A stretch of 64,000 bases of DNA from Andalucia godoyi (GCA_009859145.1 VRVR01000057.1:1-64000), one strand, 5' to 3'. Positions 21,301 through 30,277 are shown, counted from the first letter of the stretch. Notes: generated from the letters alone by a model not told the origin. Program-made: numbers and translations.

Positions 21301-23021
21301 AAGGACACAACCCCAACAGCGGAATACGCCAAAAGCAAATGCTCAAACTTTGGATTCACAGAAATAAACTCTATAGGCTGCGATAACTGATCTGCCGCAA
21401 CCGAAGAACCGAAAAAGGAGCGGAGGTCCGTCTCGACATCGAACACGTGAACTGGCTCTAATTGCTGTCCGTCAATCACCTGAATCGTGCAGGACGATGC
21501 GTTCGAGGTGGTCACGTGCTTGCAAGCAAGAACACAAAACCGATCCTGCAGTGTCCACACAGCAGCATTCACGATCGATGACACCTTTCTACCATCATCC
21601 GCCAATCGCCTGGGCTCCTTCACATCAATCCTGAACAATTCAAAAGTGTGCACATCCGTCGACGAAGACGCTTGAAACGTGCACACAAGAGGGAGTCCGT
21701 GTTGGCTCAAAATCAGGGCGGCGAATCCGTGACTGGCAAAGTGAATTTCACTCACAGCAGCTTTCGGATGCTCGAAAACGGATTCACGGGCTCCCTTCGT
21801 TAAGAAAATCCTGGAAGAAGCCTCGTCACTGGGCGCCGAGGAATCGCCGCCAATGTCTGAATCCACAGAGGCGTCGGATGATTCGTCGGCACCCTCCTCA
21901 AAACTCTCTTCATCGTCATCAGAACCAGCAGTGGTGCGAAGCGATTGTTGAAGAGCGGCTTCGCAGTTGGCATCCTTTGTCAGGCACGTATCTGCAATGC
22001 TGCCAACATGGACAAACACAACCTCGCCCGTCCGCAGTCCGCAAAGCACAATGTCACGCTGTGGAGACAAGTTGGCCCACGTGACTTGATTTGCCGCCTG
22101 TCTGTTCGTTACGAGAACACTCTTGGAACGCACCCTCGTTCCGTGAAAATCCAAGACTCGTACTGTCCCATCAGAGGAAACGACCACCAGCCGTTCGTTT
22201 GCAACATTACGTTCCAGAGACTCGAAATGATTGTCGCTTTTGCCATTGCTACTATCTTCTTCTGCAACTTCCTCCGAGTTTGGGAAGAAGAACCGAATCA
22301 AGACAAACCCGCATAAGAACCCATTCTCCACAAAAACATTCTCTCCTGTCCTCAAATTCCACAGCCGGACCGAGTAGTCCTGGCATCCAGCAAAGGCAGT
22401 AGACGCGGTTGCCAAATACTCATTGCTGCAGTTAATTGCGCAGTCATCAATGCTTCCGAGATGTCCGCGAAACGTACGGACGAGTTGCCCAGTGTCGGAT
22501 CTCCAAATCTTGAAATTCCCGTCGGCACCACCCGTGCCGATAAGAAACCCAGTCGTGTCGAAGCACGCACAAGTGACACCGAGCAAGTGGCCCTTTGTCT
22601 GCATCATGAACTTGAGCAAGAACGAGGACACGTCTGGGATGCTTTTTGATGACCGCGACCGTGAGCGCAATGCCGTGAGCACGTTCGGAGACACCTGATT
22701 CTGTTTGCCCGAGGAAGCACCCGATACCGAGTCGGACCGCAGCAGCAGGCTGTTTTCCCCCTTTCGAGGCTCCACCAGCGGCAGGATCATCCGGGCAAGC
22801 GTGTTGCACGGAATGTCCGAAAACAGATAGCACACATCGCTCCAATCAAGGCGCGCCGGAGCACCCGGCATTGTAAATGCGGAACTTGGAAAACGGACTT
22901 GTCCGCAACTTCTGCTTACCAGTGCTTGCAAATCCACAACACTGAATTCCGGACACGACTGCAAATACTTGAGACACAGGAACATAAGCTCCTTTCTGAA
23001 CGTTTCATCATCATCATTCAT
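18351..23021 (-). CDS. PHIP/BRWD-like WD40-bromodomain chromatin protein
   Basis: A 1556-residue protein starting at the ATG at 23021. After a short helical (LisH-like) N-terminus come several WD40 repeats (~165-650, with GHLGSIDDC and VRLWNLRTGE repeat motifs), an acidic linker, then the BRWD-specific Tudor-like region (MRYFPLERVAVEHG ... WPSVIRGRVVAYNL) and a bromodomain (~1300-1420; DYPDYMDYI ... NSLVYNSAF). A second, weaker bromodomain-like stretch follows. This order is that of the PHIP/BRWD family, which reads methylated and acetylated histones and in animals is a CUL4-DDB1 substrate receptor. Several Ser/Asp/Glu low-complexity linkers and basic nuclear-localisation clusters are present, and the C-terminus is very acidic. 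In the conserved bromodomain the usual PMDL region reads AISVSDIG, so acetyl-lysine binding should be tested. Confidence 0.85.
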   Translation of the reverse strand: MNDDDETFRKELMFLCLKYLQSCPEFSVVDLQALVSRSCGQVRFPSSAFTMPGAPARLDWSDVCYLFSDIPCNTLARMILPLVEPRKGENSLLLRSDSVSGASSGKQNQVSPNVLTALRSRSRSSKSIPDVSSFLLKFMMQTKGHLLGVTCACFDTTGFLIGTGGADGNFKIWRSDTGQLVRTFRGHLGSIDDCAINCSNEYLATASTAFAGCQDYSVRLWNLRTGENVFVENGFLCGFVLIRFFFPNSEEVAEEDSSNGKSDNHFESLERNVANERLVVVSSDGTVRVLDFHGTRVRSKSVLVTNRQAANQVTWANLSPQRDIVLCGLRTGEVVFVHVGSIADTCLTKDANCEAALQQSLRTTAGSDDDEESFEEGADESSDASVDSDIGGDSSAPSDEASSRIFLTKGARESVFEHPKAAVSEIHFASHGFAALILSQHGLPLVCTFQASSSTDVHTFELFRIDVKEPRRLADDGRKVSSIVNAAVWTLQDRFCVLACKHVTTSNASSCTIQVIDGQQLEPVHVFDVETDLRSFFGSSVAADQLSQPIEFISVNPKFEHLLLAYSAVGVVSLWDLKSFRLISAIIISQFSKASNLLQGGGRAARGWGLYLDEWSPDGLSFIMADNDGFIYLFAAAEEPEKKVYATVPVEQFFKNDTHVVSLDMQGYALDAVTQRRFHEFSESWICNLDGEVYNPQPFSSNGFVPNVPLLDIIEFERRRRHRLENELQRQLLMRDLEDRAALGHDDDDDEVDEYASSPSNSEDGADVIHQDAVTDDGDADAGSFDEQRIVSFDDVDADEMFQDILRKNRTWCMRYFPLERVAVEHGLHYVPFIGEEVIYFTSGHRAHDQRYPCQLPELLPWNMFGDSWPSVIRGRVVAYNLREEAPYLCPFLNVSIRCHFEHEEQPIHIQVPFLLSDDVFRCDASLSADGVLSRNTPFVISASLYDHSRAVDTNLEGNDFLITVAALGGKKPTTVEYLLPVRIISRRPIEKVGPLNVWRTAESTDPWKCYIVVATEDCLHGPAAGSRFAVSPFELYSSFPDFSRYDLLSVEARIVKEAYATDPGLFGKICNNDPSSLLFILLRCSKRFYPSAATLIGDLNHLKSLCRVFLPASVSGVESVLEKVCAVQRSEDLDDDEEFRSCRRRGKQSRKTIVTYEDAMSMFSRLVADHTPKKKKRRAGRRRNLVSDSEEESSSDEPVAEDAARTPVVSAVSAVAAVSSRPSMKRGVAIEEEERRDTKKRRVADDATAAPPPFSPTDAFLSLFETYFTTQFKRLERIANRQGGQMKETLTQFRVWFSYLRKKADFLCSKYVEFSPSVWPTFQSSVLSLFSEEFVEPVPLDDYPDYMDYIVEAISVSDIGRKVYAGNWLVFLLDVWKMVTNSLVYNSAFQPFVSKGLLDVMTVNDQLQKELNAIAGASSSSLLSSALPNFVSCVDDPVPRQVSTYFSRISSSWIFEYAPTRSTRKVRSISDLCSEPFDSFESAKKELGSCIDLVRTNFLSFLHACDPREKKEKTKEFEDEVYWIMLQFGLFEHVSAQTDDDEEEEGEGEETNNNE

Positions 23022-23626
23022 TGAACAAAGGCACAATATGCACAAAAAGTCACAGAGCACAGATGCACAGATGCAGGGAGGAAGTGGACGTGGCAGTCTG
23101 CAGTCTCGTTTTCTTTCTTCTTCTTCTTCTTTTTTTTATATATCTTTTTCCTTTTTTTTTTTTCTTTTTTGTGCCCTCTCTTCTTTTCTTTGCAGCGTTG
23201 ACAAACGACAATCTGCACTTTCTCCTCTCAAAGCGTGTCCCTGTGAGCGCCAGAAAGATGCGTCATTGGGGAAGATATGGGCGGTCCTTTGGGAGTGGAG
23301 GGAAAAAAGGCGATCGATGACATTCAGCAGCATCGCGTGATGCCAGAGCGCTCTCTCTCTCTCTGTTTTTTTTTTTTGAACCGTGACTACAGTCGGCTCG
23401 GTCTGTATTATTTTTTATTTTTATTTTTGGCTGGAGGAGGGAACTCGAACTCTTTGGAAAAGGTCGAAGTGGACTGCTGGCTCGTGAACTCCTGGAAATC
23501 TCGCAGCGCTTTTGTGGAACTACGAGTTACAAAAAATATACCCCCGTACGAGTCCGAAATCAACATTTACCTGGTGCTGGAAGCGACTTCGCAAAAGGAC
23601 GAGGGGGGAAATAAGCATTACTGGAA
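23022..23626. other. Divergent intergenic region with poly-T tracts
   Basis: About 600 bases between the divergent PHIP-like and PUB-thioredoxin genes, presumably holding both promoters. It has T-rich runs around 23110-23170 and 23365-23435 and a short CT run near 23350. No gene is seen. Confidence 0.6.
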
Positions 23627-24565
23627 ATGAGTGACACGCTAGAAGACTGGGGCGATGCGCTCCGGCAGCTTGCGGGGAAGACGGAGGCTGTGCAGACGCT
23701 GCATACGTATGTGTCGAACCTGCTGCAGCACCCCGAGGACCCAAAGTTTGCGAAGATCAGAAAGGGAAACCCTGCGTTTGCGACTCGTGTTGCGGCGGTG
23801 GCTGGAGGAGTGGCGTTCCTGAGGGGTGTGGGCTTTGTTGACGACGGCGAGTTTCTTACGTTCCGTGGGTTTGTTGACCCGGCCCGAGATCCTGACGCAC
23901 GCGAACTCAACATGGAAATCCTGCTGGCGGCGCGCGACGGCCTCCAGGAGCTCGTGAGTGCTGCAGGTGCGGCCCCCGGTGCGGCTTCTTCCTCCGTGCA
24001 TGCTCACTCGAACCCGAACCCACCGGTACAGCCGGTGCTGTCCGAGGAGGCGCGGCGATACCAGGAGCAGATGCGGCAGCAGCTGAAGAAGGACCAGGAT
24101 GAAAAGGCAAGGTTGAAGGCGCAGCTGGAAGCAGACAAGCGAGACCGGGTGGCGGACCGCAAGGCCCACGAGGGGATCGTGTACTCGAACAAGCCGATTC
24201 CGGTGCGTGGTGGCGACAGTCTTGGAGTTCCGACGGGGGTCGTGCATGTCGACAACGACGACCAGTTTGAACAGACTCTGAAGAGAGCGGAGGGACTGCC
24301 TGTCATCTTGGACTTCTTTGCAGAGTGGTGCGGCCCATGCAAGCAAATCGCGCCTGTTTTCGAACGCCTCGCGGCCCAGCACGCAGGCAAGGCAGTCTTT
24401 GTGAAGGTCGATGTCGACCAGTGTCAGGACATTGCAAAGCGCTACAGCGTATCTGCCATGCCTACATTCATCGTGCTCAAGCACGGTTCCGTCGTCGACA
24501 CGATGAAAGGCGCCAATGCAAACGGTCTCGCATCCATGGTCCAGAAACACATCCCAGGCTCGTAA
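23627..24565 (+). CDS. PUB domain-thioredoxin fusion protein
   Basis: A 312-residue soluble protein. Residues ~5-82 match a PUB domain (helical, with NLLQHPEDPKFAKIRKGNPAF and a following GVAFLRGVGF), the module that binds the C-terminal tail of the p97/CDC48 ATPase. Residues ~138-182 are a charged helix resembling the helical linker found in UBX/PUB p97 cofactors. Residues ~205-310 are a thioredoxin with the redox pair WCGPCK at 234-239 and the cis-proline segment AMPTFIV, so it should be redox active. There is no signal peptide, so it is cytosolic or nuclear. The combination suggests a p97-linked reductase. I know PUB domains joined to UBX, UBA or peptide N-glycanase, but not a common PUB-thioredoxin family. 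The start at 23627 is the only good ATG. Confidence 0.85.
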   Translation: MSDTLEDWGDALRQLAGKTEAVQTLHTYVSNLLQHPEDPKFAKIRKGNPAFATRVAAVAGGVAFLRGVGFVDDGEFLTFRGFVDPARDPDARELNMEILLAARDGLQELVSAAGAAPGAASSSVHAHSNPNPPVQPVLSEEARRYQEQMRQQLKKDQDEKARLKAQLEADKRDRVADRKAHEGIVYSNKPIPVRGGDSLGVPTGVVHVDNDDQFEQTLKRAEGLPVILDFFAEWCGPCKQIAPVFERLAAQHAGKAVFVKVDVDQCQDIAKRYSVSAMPTFIVLKHGSVVDTMKGANANGLASMVQKHIPGS

Positions 24566-24596
24566 GCACGACGGCGTGTCCCGCCCGTAGCCGGTA

Positions 24597-24951
24597 TCGC
24601 ACGGTTGACAGCTTTGTACATCAATGTTGAACATCAAACAATACGATTTATTTTATTATTTTTTTTAACCGCAGTCAAGTCCAGAATTTCTTCATTCCTC
24701 ACTTTTTGTTCATTCTTTCTATTATTCTTTCTGTTTGTTTGTGTTTCATAATCGAACCCTCTAGCAGCACCTTTCATCAAAGACAGAAAACATCGCATGG
24801 CTCCAAAGGGGAATCTTCCCGACAACTCAGACTGGCCCTGCCCGAAGATACCGAGAACCAAGGAACTCGTGGTTGTGATGACCCTTTGATGTAGAGGAAT
24901 CTGTATTGAAGAGTTGGTGCTCACTCCCAATTAAAGAAGCAAAACAAAACA
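24597..24951 (+). repeat. Dispersed SINE-like repeat, copy B
   Basis: Shares collinear blocks with copy A (14325-14929, opposite strand): GACAGCTTTGTACATC at the 5' end, ACATCAAACAA, a block around 24800-24840 containing GGGGAATCTTCCCGAC, and TTGAAGAGTTGGTGC near the 3' end, then an A-rich tail (AAAGAAGCAAAACAAAAC). It starts about 30 bases after the thioredoxin stop codon, so it may now serve as that gene's 3' UTR. It is shorter than copy A by an internal gap. Confidence 0.6.
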
Positions 24952-25199
24952 CGCGGCTTTGGATCTGTCTTCGGCGACAGCTTCGCCGATGATGATCAAC
25001 AATGATTCATGTTTTGGCGCGCGGTATCGGCACCCAGCCCCATTCTGCGTCTACCGAATCGTCCCACAGCAAATATCGGCAACAATTTCCGATTCTCGCT
25101 TTGAAAGGATGTGTCTTGAAAAACAAGAATATGTCAGTGACAACATTCTTATTTTCCAGACAGACGCGACACTAATTACACTTCTGAAGAAGAAGAGAG

Positions 25200-26297
25200 T
25201 GTGACGACATTCGTTGGTTGCGACAGTTCAACAAATGTTGCATCGACTTGCCCTCGAAGCAAATGCAAAGGCCGCTCTGCATTCGCTCCATCAGCAAACC
25301 AACAACGCCGAATCCCGAAAGCCGCACTCAAATCACGTGGAACTCACCGATGCCCGAAACAGTGTATGGAATGACAAACTTTCAGTCCCCGATGGGCTTC
25401 CGCCGTTGATAGGCAGATTAATTTTGCTTATGCACTGCTTCCCGCAATAGCCACCACCGCTCCTCCAACGACCTCACCGAACTCGCAATATTCTCCTCGC
25501 GTCAGTTTGTAATCGTGACCGGAATCATCCACACCGAAGAGCACGATAGCACGACTGGGATCCATACCAATAATTCGCAGTCCGGCGTCGTTTGCATCTT
25601 GCTCAGCTTTGATGTCAGAATATTGATCTTCGTGACTTGCACTGATTTCACAAGACGGACGATCATACCGAAAGCAGATGGTTCTGTCATCGGTTGCAAG
25701 CGTGGTTCCCAACACCGAGTTTCCCTGCCAACTTTTTCATTTCCACAGTCTTCACATCCACCTGAAAATAGGTGTCCAAGGTAATTGCCACAATCATCTC
25801 TGTTGATAGAAAGTTGGAATTAAATAAATAACCCAGTCGGTTTGATCCTGTTCGAGGTTCGGAAACCAACAGTGAAGACATCTTTGAGTCATCGGGAAAA
25901 CAGCCTTCTTGTTTCCAGCCTGCTTTTTTCTTGACCACATATCGAACCATTTTCCGGACACTTTTTTTTTCCAATGTAGTCTTCAACATGTTGAGAAAGT
26001 TTGTGTGGTACATTTGAGCAGCATCCGTGAGAGCGTGTGTGCTGTCCGGAATAGCTTCTTGTAAAAATGGCCCATAAAGCGGGCGTTTTTCGTTTCAAAC
26101 CACTCCCAGACAGCAGTCTTGAACTTCAGCCGCTCAATCCTGCCTTCGTCTGGATCAGTTGTGTTTCCGACGTTGAGTTTCGTGGTGAGGCCTGTGAGGA
26201 AAAAACGATAGACACCAGTCCTTTTCACTGAAGTTCGGAAGCGGGAGCTGCGGATGAAATGTTTTGCCTTTCGGTGCTCAAAGCGTTTACTTTTCAA
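25200..26297 (-). pseudogene. Decayed Fanzor / TnpB-like RNA-guided nuclease gene
   Basis: Minus-strand coding pieces run collinearly in changing frames. A basic N-terminal part lies at 26297 to ~26070. A helical part (about 26060-25690) ends with LFNSNFLSTEMIVAI, in the place where TnpB/Fanzor proteins carry a T-D-G segment. Then comes a segment (25715-25428) with IIGMDPSRAIVLFGV followed by YKLTRGEYCEFG. The second pair resembles the RuvC-I strand (G-x-D-P-G) and the following L-T-x-x-E-Y-Y-x-x-x-G motif of Fanzors, with the DPG changed to DPS. Further protein-like pieces (for example SGTESLSFHTLF) continue towards 25300 in another frame. Two frame changes (near 26065 and 25710) plus stops show it is dead. 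The RuvC-II and zinc-ribbon parts are not clearly recognisable; a weak GRFG segment near 25070 may be all that remains. Family assignment is by motif only. Confidence 0.5.
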
Positions 26298-26530
26298 CGT
26301 CGAGAAATGTCGTCGATATTTGTTGCCGGACAGTAGTTGCCCTTCGTGGGCTTTTGGGCATTCCCCATTTTAGTCCTTTGGTGCTCTGCAATCTGGGAAT
26401 TCTCTTGCATTTTCGCTTTGCTGCGTTTTCATTTCTGTCATATCAAAAAGAAACGTTTAATTTAAATTTTAATTTAAAAATAATTGAATTGAATTAAAAT
26501 AAATTGACGGGTGGGGAATCTTGGAGGGGG

Positions 26531-29071
26531 ATGAGTCACACCGCTTTTGAGTTTGCGGTTGGGGAGGAGTCGCTTCCGAGTCCGATCGCTGCAATGTCGT
26601 TGTGTGGAAACATGCTGTATGTGGCGCTGCAGGACTGCACACTGCTTCGGTACCGGTTCAGCAACGCCCTTGTGAATCCGGGGCCGACGGACGAGCTGGC
26701 GTCGTGTAATGTGCCGTCGATGAAAGCGCTGGAGGAGAGCATCCGTTCATACACAAAGAAGCCGCTCATGCAGCTGTCAGTGATCAACTCGGACTCGGAA
26801 CAGTACATCGTCCACTTGCAGTCGGACGGCACGCTGACGATGAATGGCGGGCGGGCAGTGATCAAGAACGTCACGCTGTACACCCTGGCTGCGTACGATG
26901 AATTCCGGGTCGATTTGGCAATCTGCATCAAAAAGAAGCTGCAGCTGTGGACGCTGGATTCGAAGCAAAAGGCATTTGTGCAGACCAAGGAGTTTGGAAT
27001 CGTGGATGTCCCAAAGTCAGTCACGTTCTTTGGCCGGAGTGGCACGCTGTGTCTCGGGTTCAAAAAAGAGTTTGTTGCTTTGCAGTCAAAAGACGGCGAA
27101 GTAAAGGAGATCTTCGCCACTGGGTCAAGGTCATCGTGCGTCGTCGGTCTGTACGATACAGCAGAGTGCGTGCTTGCAAAGGATCTGTGTGGGTTTGTCA
27201 TCGCTGCGGACACGTCGCCTGCGCGGAAACACGGACTAAGCTGGACCGATAGTCCGTCCAACTTAATTTATGTTGCGCCGTATCTGCTGGCGCTGGAGCC
27301 AGGCCTCATTGAAGTGCACATGCACTACGACACCTCGCTGGTGCAAACTATTCCCATTCGCGGCGGCTGTATCCATTCACTGACTAGGCCCAATGACCCG
27401 GTGGTTTGCGTTGCAACCAACGGCGGCGACAATGGAGACAAGAGCACGACATGGTCACTATTGAGAGCAGTGCCGCTGCACAAGCAGATCGACGTCCTCC
27501 TCACCAAGAAGAAGTTTGAAGATGCAGTGAGACTGTGCGACTACATGATGGATGATCCTTCTTCTTTGGATGAGTCTGCCTTTGCAGAGGGAGAAGAGCG
27601 CACGGATAAGAGATATGTTGAGCAAAAGGTACATTTGTACTACGCGTACCATCTGTTCAAGCAAAGTAGTTTCGAGGCTGCAATGGCGCAGTTTGCCATT
27701 GCAAAGGTGTCTCCCGACGATGTTTTGGCTCTTTACTCCTCGTACACCGAAGGGTTTCCGAATGCGTCGACCGACAGCATCCAGGCTCTGACAAAGTTTT
27801 TGTCCAACCACAGGAATGGCACGTCGAAAGTGGATGATGCATTGCTTGCGTGCCACATCCGTACTGGTCCGTCGAACATTCCGGCATTCTTCAAGATGAA
27901 GTCCAATGCGTGCTCGGTGGCGGCAGTCAGGGAAATGCTGCTCGCTCACAATCTCATTGACGACCTGATCTTATTCTACTCCATTCGTGGACTGCATGAG
28001 GATGCAATCGAATTGATCGTCGACCATGTTACGCCGGAGGCGGTTGCAAAATCCAAGATCGTGAAGTACTGCATTGAACAGTCTCTTGCTGGACAGGATG
28101 ATATCATTCTCCGCGCCGTTCGATTCTTGGGCATTGGGCCGGACGCCATGAAGGTCCTGGTATCTCCGTCTGTCTCGCTGTCCAAGCCCGAAGTTCTTGC
28201 CGCAGTGCGATCGTTCCTTGCACCGTCTCCTTCAGATCTCAAGACGTTTTGCAAATACTACGTTCAGGATCGCAAGTCGCAGGATCCGGAGTTGCACGAT
28301 GAATTGGTGCTCATCATGCTCAAGTCTGTGATTGATGCAACTCCTCATGCATCGGGCACGACTTCCACGGACTTCTTGAAGAAGAGAAAAGAGCTGCAAC
28401 TTCTGCTTGCAACGTCGGAATACTTCCATGCGCAAAAGGTTCTGATGCAGTTTCCGTTTGATCAGTTCTTGGAGGAACGAGCATTGATTCTTGCACGAAT
28501 GGGCGCCCATGAAGACGTTCTTGAGATCTATGCGCACCGTCTCAAGCGACACGATCTCGTGGAGCTCTACTGCCGACAGAAGAACACGTTCCGGATAGCG
28601 CTCGAGGTTTATCTTCGGCCGCAGAATGCTCGCGATTCGCTCCAGCACGCGATGAATCTGCTGACGCTCAATTTCGGACAGGCGCAAGCCCAGGTGTCCT
28701 ATCGGGACGTGCTGTCCATGTGCCCGGAGGAAGTGCCTGTGCACCAAATTCTTCCTTATTTTGATGCGCTGCTGTCGCAGAATGAATCCAAACGAAAGGA
28801 GCTCAAGGTAGTCGCGTCTCTTTGGAAGCAAGAGAGCCAGCGTGTCCGCGAAGAGCTGGTGAAAGAACAGGCGCGTTTCGTAAGAATAGGAAGTGAACGT
28901 GGCTGTCGTGTCTGCGGAAAGCGAATAGGAGGCAGCGTTTTCGCAGTCTACCCGCACAATGAAGTCGTTCATTTCTCATGCCTCCGATCCGATCCCAAGT
29001 CTCCCTTGAAGCACTCTTACGGCGAGGGAGGGCCCGGAAACATTGGAAACCCGCTGCCTAACAGACGGTAA
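26531..29071 (+). CDS. VPS39: VPS39/VAM6-like HOPS/CORVET subunit
   Basis: An 846-residue vacuolar/endosomal tethering protein starting at the ATG at 26531 (the frame extends to a TTG at 26504). The N-terminal ~270 residues look like a CNH-type beta-propeller (DCTLLRYRFSN, FGIVDVPKSVTFFGR). The middle is a long alpha-solenoid with clathrin-repeat character (AIELIVDHVTPEAVAKSKIVKY; DVLEIYAHRLKRHDLVELYC). The C-terminus (~790-835) has CRVCGKRIGGSVFAVYPHNEVVHFSC, the metal-binding tail typical of VPS39 and TRAP1. In the HOPS complex VPS39 links Rab7 to membrane fusion at late endosomes and vacuoles. VPS39 is favoured over TGFBRAP1/VPS3 from the tail motif and overall length. Confidence 0.85.
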   Translation: MSHTAFEFAVGEESLPSPIAAMSLCGNMLYVALQDCTLLRYRFSNALVNPGPTDELASCNVPSMKALEESIRSYTKKPLMQLSVINSDSEQYIVHLQSDGTLTMNGGRAVIKNVTLYTLAAYDEFRVDLAICIKKKLQLWTLDSKQKAFVQTKEFGIVDVPKSVTFFGRSGTLCLGFKKEFVALQSKDGEVKEIFATGSRSSCVVGLYDTAECVLAKDLCGFVIAADTSPARKHGLSWTDSPSNLIYVAPYLLALEPGLIEVHMHYDTSLVQTIPIRGGCIHSLTRPNDPVVCVATNGGDNGDKSTTWSLLRAVPLHKQIDVLLTKKKFEDAVRLCDYMMDDPSSLDESAFAEGEERTDKRYVEQKVHLYYAYHLFKQSSFEAAMAQFAIAKVSPDDVLALYSSYTEGFPNASTDSIQALTKFLSNHRNGTSKVDDALLACHIRTGPSNIPAFFKMKSNACSVAAVREMLLAHNLIDDLILFYSIRGLHEDAIELIVDHVTPEAVAKSKIVKYCIEQSLAGQDDIILRAVRFLGIGPDAMKVLVSPSVSLSKPEVLAAVRSFLAPSPSDLKTFCKYYVQDRKSQDPELHDELVLIMLKSVIDATPHASGTTSTDFLKKRKELQLLLATSEYFHAQKVLMQFPFDQFLEERALILARMGAHEDVLEIYAHRLKRHDLVELYCRQKNTFRIALEVYLRPQNARDSLQHAMNLLTLNFGQAQAQVSYRDVLSMCPEEVPVHQILPYFDALLSQNESKRKELKVVASLWKQESQRVREELVKEQARFVRIGSERGCRVCGKRIGGSVFAVYPHNEVVHFSCLRSDPKSPLKHSYGEGGPGNIGNPLPNRR

Positions 29072-29596
29072 CGCGCTCTGCATTCTGTTACAGTAATTAA
29101 TTAAATTAATAATACTCATTATAAAAATTTTTAAAAATGGATTAAAATCAGAAGCCAGACGACCGCCCAGGCTTGCTGTCCCGTTGGGACGACATGCATT
29201 CCATGTCTGCAGAAAGCACTTCCAAGCCTTGCGGACTGTGTGGCACGGTTCGGCCGTCACTTCGGTGGAAACAAGACGTTTTTACATGTCCACGATACGC
29301 GCCACTTTTTATCTTGCGAATGCCGCCGAAATGCCTGTTGGGAGGGAGGGCCGGTCCCGCCTTCCCGGTACTGCAAGGCAGTCCGGGTTGCAGCATCGAT
29401 GGTGTACGTCGTCAGAGACGGCTGTGCAGGAGTTTAGGGTGAGTGGTGAGTGCAAAATGGAATGCGTGAAAGAGCCCCCCAACCCCCCCTCCCCACTGCA
29501 CAAGAGCGTCGTCCGGCAAGAGTGGAAGCAGTCTGCTCGGATGCTCGAAGTGCCCAAGTCGTTTCCACACGAAAAACACCAGCACGGACTGCTCCT
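29072..29596. other. Intergenic, no clear gene
   Basis: About 520 bases after VPS39. It begins with an A/T-rich stretch. Three overlapping short plus-strand frames around 29170-29600 include a few Cys pairs (PCGLCG) but no coherent domain, possibly a relic. Nothing can be named. Confidence 0.4.
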
Positions 29597-29752
29597 ATGA
29601 ATTCTCAGAAAAAGCCTGGCATGTCGATGGATGAATGGTGGCATTTCCTGTGTGTTTTTATTTATTTAAATTATTATTATTTTATTTTTTTAATTACTGG
29701 TTGATTTTTTGGTTTCAGCATCATCGCTATTACTGGTAGCACGCAGCCAAGC

Positions 29753-30031
29753 ATGAATCGCAGCACAGGAGACGAAAAGGATCCGACAGACTCGTTCAAC
29801 GCGACGGGCGTTCGCGGTAGTGGAATTGACATTCCGAGCAATGCAGAGATCATCTCTGGGGACGGCTATGCATTTTCGTCGGGCAAGGCACCGAAACGTG
29901 TGTCCTTTCGGGTTGATGAAGACAATGCAGACATCACCAAGACGCACGTTTGGGAGCCGAACGAAGGCCATGACGACATGGAGCACTCCCGGGATTTGTA
30001 CATGAACCATGAAGACGGAGATGATACATAA
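29753..30031 (+). CDS. Small acidic protein with RVxF-type PP1-docking motif
   Basis: A 92-residue hydrophilic ORF from the ATG at 29753, predicted disordered, without signal peptide or membrane helix. It contains PKRVSFRVDED (about residues 47-57); K-R-V-S-F fits the RVxF docking motif of PP1 regulators, and the Ser inside it could switch binding by phosphorylation. The frame stays open upstream to 29719, where a good 3' splice site (TTTGGTTTCAG) ends a 69-base AT-rich intron candidate with a GTGTGT donor at 29650. Joining to an ATG at 29597 (exon 29597-29649) keeps frame and would add 18 residues from exon 1 plus 11 encoded before the ATG. It would be the only intron I found. No family is recognised beyond the motif. 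Confidence 0.45.
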   Translation: MNRSTGDEKDPTDSFNATGVRGSGIDIPSNAEIISGDGYAFSSGKAPKRVSFRVDEDNADITKTHVWEPNEGHDDMEHSRDLYMNHEDGDDT

Positions 30032-30277
30032 TGCTGGTAAATAGGGTTACTTGCTGAACTGATAAACGCAATGCGCATACGGAGCAAGACGAAGAGTGAT
30101 TTTTAATATCAATAATATGAAGCGACGATCAGCAACAACCACAACCACAACCACAACCACAACCGCAAACAATTAACAAGCAACACACTGCAAAGGCACA
30201 AAGCAACACGGACGACACGGGGATGAGAATAAAAAACAACCGAACGTCAAGAACACGGTGTGTTCAAGACATGGTCA
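30032..30277. other. Short spacer with (CACAAC)n repeat
   Basis: Between the small RVxF protein and ThrRS. A hexanucleotide array of the unit CACAAC lies at about 30130-30165. No gene is seen. Confidence 0.7.

Larger units (their letters stand above)
24566..26530. other. Gene-poor region with mobile-element remains
   Basis: About 2 kb between the PUB-thioredoxin gene and VPS39. It holds repeat copy B, a decayed Fanzor-like gene, and an AT-rich stretch upstream of VPS39. No intact gene is seen. Confidence 0.7.

Noticed and set aside
23430-23480. Stretch with ACTCGAAC resembling a tRNA T loop
   Set aside because: The flanking bases do not form T or acceptor stems and no A box is present.
23639-24637. 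332-residue minus-strand ORF antisense to the PUB-thioredoxin gene
   Set aside because: No motifs; the plus strand has two recognisable domains.
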